Shown here in pieces: positions 44,504-52,679 of a stretch of 64,000 nucleotides of DNA. A program made the translations under genes and the position numbers. The stretch comes from Parabacteroides sp. 52 (GTDB lineage: Bacteria > Bacteroidota > Bacteroidia > Bacteroidales > Tannerellaceae), in contig NZ_QVMG01000001.1 of NCBI RefSeq assembly GCF_010500925.1, forward strand, positions 124,001 through 188,000, given 5' to 3'. The notes under the pieces were generated by a model. The model saw only the letters and a program-made list of their open reading frames with translations, made no database searches and was not told where the DNA came from. The first letter of the stretch is position 1; each line of letters begins with the position of its first letter.

Positions 44504-45538
44504 ATGAAGACGATAATTCCCAAAGGCTACAAGCCTACTCTGGTTCCGGAGGAAATGGAACAAGCAATAAAAGCGATAAAAGGTAAGTTTCAGGATGAAC
44601 TGTCGCAAGTATTAGACCTGAGACGAGTGACGGCACCCTTATTTGTCCTTGCAGGGACAGGTATTAATGATAACCTCAACGGGGTAGAACGCCCTGTTTC
44701 ATTCGAGATTCCGGCTGTCGGAGGTAAGAAGGCGGAAATCGTTCATTCATTGGCGAAATGGAAACGCATGAAACTCGGAGCTTACGGCATTGAGCCGGGC
44801 AAAGGGCTTTATACGGATATGAACGCTATCCGTGCTGATGAAGAACTGGATAACCTCCATTCACTCTATGTCGACCAATGGGATTGGGAGCGCACCATTA
44901 CTGCTTCCGACCGGAACCTGGATTTCCTGAAAGGGATGGTCAAAAAGATTTATCAGGCACTTAAGAACACAGAGCAATATGTATCCCGGCAATATCCAAA
45001 TATAAAACCTACACTGCCTGAGGATATCGTTTTTATCCATACGGAAGATCTACAAAAGGAATATCCCTCCCTTTCGCCAAAAGAACGTGAAAACAAGGTT
45101 GCTGAAAAATACGGAGCCATCTTCCTGATTGGTATCGGTGGAGAGCTTCCCGACGGAAAGATCCACGATGGACGCTCACCCGACTACGACGACTGGAGCA
45201 CATCGACCCGGGATGGCTATAAAGGCTTGAACGGTGATATCATTGTTTGGAACCCAATCTTGGAGCAGGCTTTCGAGATCTCTTCTATGGGTATACGTGT
45301 CGATAAAACCGCGCTGTTGTTACAACTCCGGATAAGAGGTTGCGAAGAGCGTAAGGAATTGCAATTCCATAAAAGCCTGTTGGAAGATAAGATCCCTTTG
45401 TCTATAGGCGGAGGAATCGGGCAGTCGCGCCTCTGCATGTTCCTATTGCATTGCGCCCATATCGGTGAAGTGCAAGCCAGCATCTGGCCGGAGGAAATGA
45501 TAAACGAGTGTTTGGTAAATAATATTATACTTAAATAA
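44504..45538 (+). CDS. asnA: Aspartate--ammonia ligase
   Basis: Makes asparagine from aspartate, ammonia and ATP. The 344-residue class II synthetase-like protein has RRVTAPLFVLAGTGINDNLNGVERPV, WKRMKLGAYGI, DQWDWERTI and SIGGGIGQSRLCMFLL. The start is set at 44504 (MKTIIPKGYKP); an open frame to 44375 would be translated repeat R1. It is flanked by the repeats R1 and R2 within the nitrogen cluster, as a second ammonia-fixing enzyme beside GlnA. Confidence 0.95.
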   Translation: MKTIIPKGYKPTLVPEEMEQAIKAIKGKFQDELSQVLDLRRVTAPLFVLAGTGINDNLNGVERPVSFEIPAVGGKKAEIVHSLAKWKRMKLGAYGIEPGKGLYTDMNAIRADEELDNLHSLYVDQWDWERTITASDRNLDFLKGMVKKIYQALKNTEQYVSRQYPNIKPTLPEDIVFIHTEDLQKEYPSLSPKERENKVAEKYGAIFLIGIGGELPDGKIHDGRSPDYDDWSTSTRDGYKGLNGDIIVWNPILEQAFEISSMGIRVDKTALLLQLRIRGCEERKELQFHKSLLEDKIPLSIGGGIGQSRLCMFLLHCAHIGEVQASIWPEEMINECLVNNIILK

Positions 45539-45633
45539 TTGAAAGTTGAAAGTTGAAAATTGAATTACAAATCGCTTAGCGGAGCGCAGAGCAAAATGGA
45601 TTCACTCTCAACCTTCATTTTCAATTTTCAACT
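45538..45633. repeat. Family R heptad-arm repeat, copy R2
   Basis: The left arm (GAAAGTT heptads), the same fixed core as R1, and a right arm of CAATTTTCAAC type. It starts at the asnA stop and ends just before the glnA ATG. R1 and R2 are in direct orientation. Confidence 0.85.
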
Positions 45634-45642
45634 CTATAAGCT

Positions 45643-47832
45643 ATGGCAAATTTAAGATTTAGTGCAGTAAAACAAGCTTCCGGACGGGAAGCGGTAGATG
45701 TATCGGCGCCGGCTCCTAAGGCTTCCGAATACTTCGGTAAGTATGTATTCGACAGAAATAACATGCGTAAATACCTGTCGAAAGAGACTTTGAAATTAGT
45801 ATTAGGCGCTATTGACAAAGGCGAACCGCTGGACAGACAAGTGGCCAACCATGTAGCTGCCGGTATGCGTATGTGGGCGATGGAAATGGGGGCAACACAT
45901 TATACTCACTGGTTTCATCCCTTGACCGATGGTACGGCTGAAAAGCATGATGCCTTTATTGACTTCGACGGACAGGGTGGAGTGATTGAGGAATTCTCGG
46001 GGAAACTATTGGCACAACAGGAACCGGATGCTTCGAGCTTCCCTTCCGGCGGTATCCGCAATACGTTTGAAGCGCGCGGGTACACCGCTTGGGATCCTTC
46101 TTCTCCTGCTTTTATCGTAAAAGATACACTTTGTATTCCTACCATTTTTATCTCCTATACGGGTGAAGCGCTGGACTACAAGACACCTCTGCTCAAATCG
46201 ATCGCCGCTGTGGATAAGGCGGCAACCGATGTATGTCGTTACTTCGACAAAAACGTTAAAAAGGTCTTTTCCTATCTGGGCTGGGAACAGGAGTATTTCC
46301 TGGTAGATAGATCCTTATATAATGCCCGTCCTGATTTGGCGCTTACAGGTCGTACGCTGATGGGACATGAAAGTGCAAAAAACCAACAGTTGGAAGACCA
46401 TTATTTCGGTTCCATACCGACACGAGTATGCGCCTTTATGCGTGATCTGGAATACGAATGTTATAAGTTGAGCATTCCCGTAAAGACCCGCCACAACGAA
46501 GTAGCTCCCAATCAGTTTGAAGTAGCACCGATCTTTGAAGAATGTAATCTGGCGGTCGATCACAACCTCTTATTGATGTCTACCATGGATATCGTTGCCG
46601 AACGCCACAACTTCAAGGTGCTTCTCCACGAAAAACCGTTTAAGGGGATAAACGGTTCGGGCAAGCACAACAACTGGTCATTGGGTACCGATACGGGCAT
46701 TAACCTCTTGGGAGCAGGTAAAAACGCGAAGGAGAACCTGCAATTTATCACCTTTGTTGCCAATGTATTAATGGCAGTTTATAAGAATAATGCTTTATTG
46801 AAAGCCAGCATCTCATCGGCTACCAATGCGCACCGTCTGGGAGCTAACGAGGCACCGCCTGCTATCATCTCCGTCTTTATGGGTTCACAGATCTCGGCTT
46901 TACTCGACGAAATAGAATCGAGCAAGGGCATCAAAGATATTGAACTCAGCGAAAAGACAGGTAAGCGTTTGTCATTGAATTATATTCCGGAGATTATGGT
47001 CGATAATACCGACCGTAACCGTACTTCGCCGTTTGCCTTTACCGGCAACCGTTTCGAGTTCCGTGCCGTGGGTTCATCAGCCAACTGTGCCGCTGCCATG
47101 CTTGCATTAAATACGGCTGTTGCCGGACAGTTGAAACAGTTCAAAGCGGAAACCGATGCCTTGATCGCTTCCGGTAAATCAGAAGAAGAAGCCGTCTTCC
47201 AGATGATTCGGATGTATATCCGGGACTCGAAAGCGATTCGTTTCGATGGCAATGGATACAGTGACGAATGGAAAGTCGAAGCGGCAAAGCGCGGATTAGA
47301 CTGCGAAACACGGGTGCCTGTTATTTACGATGCCTATACTACCTCGCAAACGATCGACCTTTTCACCAAGACAGGCGTCTTGAATGAGCGGGAATTACAT
47401 GCCCGTAACGAAGTGAAGTGGGAGCAATATACCAAAAAGATTCAGATCGAAGCCCGTGTACTGGGTGATTTGGCACTGAACCACATCATTCCCGTTGCCA
47501 CCCGCTACCAAGGTCTGCTCTTGGATAATGTTTCCAAGATATTTGCTTTATATGATAAGGAGAAGGCGGCAAAGATTGCTTCGCAAGATTTATTGATTAT
47601 CGAAGATATTGCCGATCACCTGAACTTTATTAAGAAGAAGGTCGATGAGATGGTGGAAGCCCGTAAGCAAGCCAATAAGATAGAAGACGAACGCGAAAAG
47701 GCCTTGGTCTATTGCGAGAAAATAGCGCCTTACTTTGATGAAATCCGCTATCATATCGATAAACTCGAACTGACGGTAGACAATGAAATGTGGACCTTAC
47801 CGAAATACAGGGAGTTATTGTTCATTCGATGA
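45643..47832 (+). CDS. glnA: Glutamine synthetase type III
   Basis: Fixes ammonia onto glutamate. The 729-residue length and the N-terminal domain identify the GSIII (GlnN) class. Landmarks are ALDYKTPLLKS, GWEQEYFLVD, KTRHNEVAPNQFEVAPI, NGSGKHNNWSLGT and NRTSPFAFTGNRFEFRAVGSSAN. GSIII lacks the adenylylation Tyr, so control is likely through transcription and effectors. It follows R2 by 9 bases. Confidence 0.97.
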   Translation: MANLRFSAVKQASGREAVDVSAPAPKASEYFGKYVFDRNNMRKYLSKETLKLVLGAIDKGEPLDRQVANHVAAGMRMWAMEMGATHYTHWFHPLTDGTAEKHDAFIDFDGQGGVIEEFSGKLLAQQEPDASSFPSGGIRNTFEARGYTAWDPSSPAFIVKDTLCIPTIFISYTGEALDYKTPLLKSIAAVDKAATDVCRYFDKNVKKVFSYLGWEQEYFLVDRSLYNARPDLALTGRTLMGHESAKNQQLEDHYFGSIPTRVCAFMRDLEYECYKLSIPVKTRHNEVAPNQFEVAPIFEECNLAVDHNLLLMSTMDIVAERHNFKVLLHEKPFKGINGSGKHNNWSLGTDTGINLLGAGKNAKENLQFITFVANVLMAVYKNNALLKASISSATNAHRLGANEAPPAIISVFMGSQISALLDEIESSKGIKDIELSEKTGKRLSLNYIPEIMVDNTDRNRTSPFAFTGNRFEFRAVGSSANCAAAMLALNTAVAGQLKQFKAETDALIASGKSEEEAVFQMIRMYIRDSKAIRFDGNGYSDEWKVEAAKRGLDCETRVPVIYDAYTTSQTIDLFTKTGVLNERELHARNEVKWEQYTKKIQIEARVLGDLALNHIIPVATRYQGLLLDNVSKIFALYDKEKAAKIASQDLLIIEDIADHLNFIKKKVDEMVEARKQANKIEDEREKALVYCEKIAPYFDEIRYHIDKLELTVDNEMWTLPKYRELLFIR

Positions 47833-47872
47833 CAATAGAAATAAAAATGTCGCTCAATTTATTTTATAGAAA

Positions 47873-50800
47873 ATGAAACAAAACAACTTATACAATCCCG
47901 AGTTCGAACACGATGCCTGCGGTGTCGGACTGGTAATTGATATACACGGAAATAAATCGCATGATATAGTTGAAAAGAGTTTGCAAGTACTGGAAAATAT
48001 GCTCCATCGTGGAGCTGAGAGTGCAGACAATAAGACGGGCGATGGGGCAGGCATTATGCTTCAGATTCCGCACGAGTTTATTCTATTGCAGGGGATACCT
48101 GTTCCCGAGAGAGGAAAATACGGAACCGGTTTGGTTTTTCTTCCTCAGGATGAAGAACAAGCCAAGCTCTGCATGGATACGCTGAAGAATGTATTGACGC
48201 AGGAAGGTTTGGATTTACTGGCTGTACGTGATCTGCCTGTCAATAGTGATATTCTGGGCGAGATATCCCGTGCAAACGAGCCACTGATCAGGCAGATCTT
48301 TGTGGTCGATCAGGATCTTTCGGGCGATCATTTGGAGCAAAGGCTGTATGTCGCCCGTAAAAAGATTGAGAAAAACATTCTGCAATCTGCCTTACAGGAC
48401 AAACGGAGTTTCTATATCGTCAGCCTCTCTACCAGTCGGATTGTGTACAAAGGTATGCTCACATCGACTCAGTTGCGTGAGTATTTCCCGGATCTGAGCA
48501 ATCCCTATTTCACGAGCGGATTGGCATTGGTACATTCACGTTTCAGCACGAATACCTTTCCGACCTGGGATTTGGCACAGCCCTTCCGCCTATTAGGACA
48601 TAACGGTGAAATCAATACTATTCGCGGTAACCGGTATTGGATGGAGGCGCGCGAAAGTCTCCTGGGAGACTTTCGAATGGAAAATGGGAAATGGAAAGTT
48701 GAAAATGAAAAAGAAAAAGATTCAACTTCTAATTTTCAACTTTCAACTTTCAACTTTCAATTCTCATGCCCGATTGTCCAATCGGGCATGAGCGACAGTG
48801 CTTCGTTGGATAATGTGTTGGAGTTTCTGATGATGTCGGGCAAAACACTTCCGCACGCTCTGGCTATGCTGGTGCCCGAAAGCTGGAACGATAAGAATCC
48901 GATTTCACCCGAACTCAAAGCGTTTTATGAATACCATAGTATCATCATGGAGCCATGGGATGGTCCGGCTACGCTGTTGTTTACCGACGGACGGTATGCC
49001 GGTGGTATGCTCGACCGCAACGGCTTGCGCCCGGCCCGTTATCTTATCACGAAAAATGATGTCATGGTGGTAGCCTCCGAAGCCGGAGTGCTGCCTTTCG
49101 AAGCTTCGGAAATCAGAGAAAAGGGGCGGCTTCAACCGGGTAAGATGCTGATGGTGGATACCCAGGAAGGTACAATCCAGTATGATGCCCAGTTAAAAGA
49201 AACCCTGGCGAAAGCCTATCCTTACGAAGAATGGCTATCGAAAAGCCGTATTATTCTCTCTGATATTCATTCGGGAAGAACGGTAAAACATAAGGTAGAG
49301 AACCAGTCGCAACTGTTGCGAGCCTTCGGCTATTCCAAAGAAGATATGGAGCGGATTATCCTGCCGATGACTACCGACAGCAAGGAACCGATCGGTTCGA
49401 TGGGGAATGATACACCTTTGGCGGTATTGTCTGAAAAACCACAACGCTTATTCAATTACTTCCGGCAGTTGTTCGCACAGGTAACCAATCCGCCTATCGA
49501 CCCTATCCGGGAAGAATTGGTGATGTCGCTTTCGCTGTATATCGGTACGCAGGAGGGCAATCTGCTTGAGCCCTCTCCCGAATTATGTAAAATGGTGAAA
49601 CTGCAGACACCCGTTATCAATAACCAGGATTTGGATATCCTACGGCATTTGGGTTACAAAGGTTTCCGCACATTAACTATTCCGATGCTCTTTGATATAG
49701 ACGGCCAAGCGGAAGAAAACATGGAGAAGGCCATCCGTACGATCTGCACCCAAACCGAACAGGCAGTAAACGAAGGATACAATTATGTCATTCTGAGCGA
49801 CAAAGGCATAAATGCGAAGCAGGCAGCTATTCCTTCTTTACTTGCCGTTTCGGCGGTGCACCACCATTTGATCAATAAAAAGAAGCGGATGCAAATCGCC
49901 ATTGTGGTGGAGACCGCCGAGGTGCGTGAAGTAATGCATTTTGCTCTATTGCTTGGTTTCGGGGCAACGGCCATCAATCCCTATATGGTCTTTTCTATCT
50001 TGGAACATGCGGTCGACTCGCATGAGATCCAACTGGATTACCACACTGCCGAGAAGAACTACATCAAAGCGGTCAACAAAGGACTGTTGAAGATTCTTTC
50101 TAAGATGGGGATCTCTACTTTGAGGAGCTACCGTGGTGCGCAGATATTCGAGGCGGTCGGGATTAGTCAGAAGCTGTTGGACAACTATTTCCGTGGGATG
50201 GTGTCACGTATTGGAGGCATTGAGTTGGACGATATAGTCAAAGATACCTTATTCGATCATTCTTCAGCCTTTAGTGGCCGGGAGGAGACGGATACTCCGC
50301 TCGAGAACAAAGGATTCTACGCCTATCGGAAAAACGGGGAATACCACGCCTGGAATCCGGAGACGATTAAGAAACTGCAAGTCGCAACCCATTTAGGTGA
50401 TTATGAAAAGTTCAAGGAATATACCCGCTTGGTCGACGAAAAAGCAGCCCCTGTCTTTCTTCGCGATTTCTTTACTTACAAACGTAACCCGATCGATATC
50501 TCGGAAGTCGAACCAGTCGAATCGATTACCCGCCATTTTGTAACAGGAGCCATGTCGTTCGGTTCTATCAGCAAGGAGGCGCATGAGGCTATCGCCATTG
50601 CACTCAATGCGATACACGGGCGAAGTAATACAGGAGAAGGAGGAGAAGACCCGGCTCGTTACCATATAGGTGAAGACGGGCTGAACCGCCGGAGTGCCAT
50701 CAAACAAATCGCTTCGGGACGTTTTGGGGTGACTGCCGAATACCTGGTCAATGCCGACGAATTGCAAATCAAAGTAGCTCAGGGAGCCAAACCGGGTGAA

Positions 50801-52438
50801 GGCGGACAATTGCCGGGCTTCAAGGTAAATGATATCGTGGCGAAAACGCGCCACTCCATTCCGGGCATTACCTTGATCTCCCCTCCACCCCATCATGATA
50901 TTTATTCGATCGAGGATTTGGCGCAGTTGATATTTGATTTGAAGAACATCAATCCGACAGCCGAAATCAGCGTGAAGCTGGTAGCCGAAAGTGGTGTGGG
51001 CACGATTGCCGCCGGTGTGGCCAAAGCCAAAGCCGACCGGATTATTATCAGTGGAGCGGAAGGTGGCACGGGAGCCAGTCCGATCAGTTCGGTCAAACAT
51101 GCCGGTATCCCGGGCGAACTGGGACTTGCCGAAACGCAACAGACATTGGTGATGAACAACCTGCGTGGCTTTGTACGCCTGCAGACCGACGGACAGTTGA
51201 AAACGGGTAAAGACATCATCATTTCAGCATTGCTCGGTGCAGAAGAGTTTGGCTTTTCCACCAGCGCATTGGTGGTGCTCGGCTGTGTGATGGATCGCAA
51301 ATGCCATCAGAACACCTGCCCGGTTGGGATAGCTACCCAAGACGAGAAACTGCGGGCCTGCTTCAAAGGAAAACACGAATATGTCATTAACTTCATGACA
51401 TTCCTGGCGCAGGAGGTACGCGAGCAGTTGGCGCAAATGGGTTTCCGCCGTATCGATGAGATTGTCGGGAGAAGCGATTTGCTCGAGATCAAACCAATGG
51501 AGCTGAGCGATAAAATAAGAAAGTTAGATTTAAAGAAGTTGATGTACTTTGCCGGCAACGGAAACGATATCCGTCACACCAAAAGCCAGGAATATAAAAT
51601 CGACAAGGTTCTTGACCACGAACTGATTCGTAAAACACAACCGGCTATCAAGGCCGCTTTGGCAGTCGAGGTAAAACAAACCATCACCAATACCGATCGC
51701 TCCGTGGGCGCTATGCTTTCGGGGGAGATTGCGAAGCGTTATGGAGGCGCCGGTTTGCCAGAAAACACCATTACGGTGAAGTTCAACGGTTCGGCAGGGC
51801 AGAGTTTCGGTGCCTTTCTTTCATCGGGAATCACCTTCCGTCTGGAAGGCGAATCGAACGATTATCTGGGGAAAGGCTTGTCGGGTGGAAAGATTATCCT
51901 TGTTCCGCCGGCGAATGCCGATTTCGTTCCAGAGAACAATATCATTGCGGGCAATACATTACTCTATGGCGCTACTTCGGGCGAGGTGTATATCAACGGG
52001 AAAGTCGGCGAACGGTTTTGTGTACGAAACAGTGGAGCCATTGCTGTAGTGGAAGGTGTAGGCGATCATTGTTGTGAATACATGACCGGCGGGCGCACCG
52101 TCGTATTGGGTGAAACGGGTAAGAACTTCGCCGCGGGTATGAGTGGCGGATTAGCCTATGTGTTGGATATGGACGGCACGTTCGACTCGAACTGTAATAT
52201 GGAGATGGTCGAGTTGTCATTGATTGAAGACCAATCGGACAACCGTGAACTATTCCAACTCCTCTCGAATCATGTACAACATACGCAAAGCCCTCTTGCC
52301 AAAAGGATACTGAACGATTGGGACAACTACCTGAGACGCTTCATCAAAGTAACTCCGATTGAATACAAAAAAGTATTGCAGGAAGAGAAGATGGAGGCTA
52401 TCAATCGTAAAATTGCGCAAGTAGAACGTGACTATTAA
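47873..52438 (+). CDS. gltB: Glutamate synthase large subunit
   Basis: Converts glutamine + 2-oxoglutarate to two glutamates. The 1521-residue protein starts with a class II amidotransferase domain; the nucleophile is Cys16 (HDACGVG) after a short propeptide. The FMN barrel carries ISGAEGGTGASP and a 3Fe-4S cluster in CVMDRKCHQNTCPVG. The C-terminal beta-helix has GLSGGKIIL and GMSGGLAYV. Residues about 268-299 are encoded by a family R repeat (48676-48768). No gltD follows, so its reductant-donating partner lies elsewhere, or it is of ferredoxin-using type. Confidence 0.96.
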   Translation: MKQNNLYNPEFEHDACGVGLVIDIHGNKSHDIVEKSLQVLENMLHRGAESADNKTGDGAGIMLQIPHEFILLQGIPVPERGKYGTGLVFLPQDEEQAKLCMDTLKNVLTQEGLDLLAVRDLPVNSDILGEISRANEPLIRQIFVVDQDLSGDHLEQRLYVARKKIEKNILQSALQDKRSFYIVSLSTSRIVYKGMLTSTQLREYFPDLSNPYFTSGLALVHSRFSTNTFPTWDLAQPFRLLGHNGEINTIRGNRYWMEARESLLGDFRMENGKWKVENEKEKDSTSNFQLSTFNFQFSCPIVQSGMSDSASLDNVLEFLMMSGKTLPHALAMLVPESWNDKNPISPELKAFYEYHSIIMEPWDGPATLLFTDGRYAGGMLDRNGLRPARYLITKNDVMVVASEAGVLPFEASEIREKGRLQPGKMLMVDTQEGTIQYDAQLKETLAKAYPYEEWLSKSRIILSDIHSGRTVKHKVENQSQLLRAFGYSKEDMERIILPMTTDSKEPIGSMGNDTPLAVLSEKPQRLFNYFRQLFAQVTNPPIDPIREELVMSLSLYIGTQEGNLLEPSPELCKMVKLQTPVINNQDLDILRHLGYKGFRTLTIPMLFDIDGQAEENMEKAIRTICTQTEQAVNEGYNYVILSDKGINAKQAAIPSLLAVSAVHHHLINKKKRMQIAIVVETAEVREVMHFALLLGFGATAINPYMVFSILEHAVDSHEIQLDYHTAEKNYIKAVNKGLLKILSKMGISTLRSYRGAQIFEAVGISQKLLDNYFRGMVSRIGGIELDDIVKDTLFDHSSAFSGREETDTPLENKGFYAYRKNGEYHAWNPETIKKLQVATHLGDYEKFKEYTRLVDEKAAPVFLRDFFTYKRNPIDISEVEPVESITRHFVTGAMSFGSISKEAHEAIAIALNAIHGRSNTGEGGEDPARYHIGEDGLNRRSAIKQIASGRFGVTAEYLVNADELQIKVAQGAKPGEGGQLPGFKVNDIVAKTRHSIPGITLISPPPHHDIYSIEDLAQLIFDLKNINPTAEISVKLVAESGVGTIAAGVAKAKADRIIISGAEGGTGASPISSVKHAGIPGELGLAETQQTLVMNNLRGFVRLQTDGQLKTGKDIIISALLGAEEFGFSTSALVVLGCVMDRKCHQNTCPVGIATQDEKLRACFKGKHEYVINFMTFLAQEVREQLAQMGFRRIDEIVGRSDLLEIKPMELSDKIRKLDLKKLMYFAGNGNDIRHTKSQEYKIDKVLDHELIRKTQPAIKAALAVEVKQTITNTDRSVGAMLSGEIAKRYGGAGLPENTITVKFNGSAGQSFGAFLSSGITFRLEGESNDYLGKGLSGGKIILVPPANADFVPENNIIAGNTLLYGATSGEVYINGKVGERFCVRNSGAIAVVEGVGDHCCEYMTGGRTVVLGETGKNFAAGMSGGLAYVLDMDGTFDSNCNMEMVELSLIEDQSDNRELFQLLSNHVQHTQSPLAKRILNDWDNYLRRFIKVTPIEYKKVLQEEKMEAINRKIAQVERDY
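48676..48768. repeat. Family R arms inside gltB, copy R3
   Basis: A left arm containing GGAAAGTTGAAAATG and inverted AACTTTC heptads (three near-perfect in a row) lie in frame between codons of gltB. The fixed core of R1/R2 is absent. The arm direction used avoids stops: repeats of CTTTCAA contain no stop codon in any of the three frames. Confidence 0.8.
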
Positions 52439-52457
52439 CCCATAAAAAAGGGGGAGA

Positions 52458-52553
52458 TTCTATTGCTGATGGGCATCGGCAATATTGACGATGCGCTTCA
52501 GCAATATTGTCGATGCGCTTCGGCAATACTGTCGATGCCCATCGGCAATAGAA
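52458..52553. repeat. Family E palindromic array, copy E4
   Basis: Four 16-nt units at 52465, 52487, 52509 and 52531 (GCTGATGGGCATCGGC, GACGATGCGCTTCAGC, GTCGATGCGCTTCGGC, GTCGATGCCCATCGGC) with spacers AATATT, AATATT and AATACT and TTCTATT/AATAGAA ends. Unit 4 is identical to unit 4 of E3. It begins 20 bases after the gltB stop. Confidence 0.92.
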
Positions 52554-52639
52554 TTATCCCTCCTAAACTATCTTCCTTCTCTTTATTTATATTCAATAGC
52601 TAAAAGATCATTCTCGGTCGTTATACCAATAATAATTTC

Positions 52640-52647
52640 TATCTTTG
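52640..52647 (+). promoter_or_regulatory. -7 box of the NagB/PIG-L fusion gene
   Basis: TATCTTTG lies 32 bases before the ATG at 52680. Confidence 0.5.
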
Positions 52648-52679
52648 CTACTTCAAAACAAAATACTAAATAGAAAAAA

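Noticed and set aside
44352..45633. asnA flanked by R1/R2 as a composite transposon
   Set aside because: The repeats are too short to encode a transposase, no target-site duplication was seen, and they are direct with internal inverted arms.
50393..51139. 248-codon minus-strand frame
   Set aside because: Antisense to the conserved FMN domain of gltB; shadow of codon bias.
11409..52553. Family E arrays as CRISPR or as integron attC sites
   Set aside because: Units are only 16 nt, differ from each other, and spacers are 6 nt, which excludes CRISPR; no cas genes or integrase, and no attC core sites are present.
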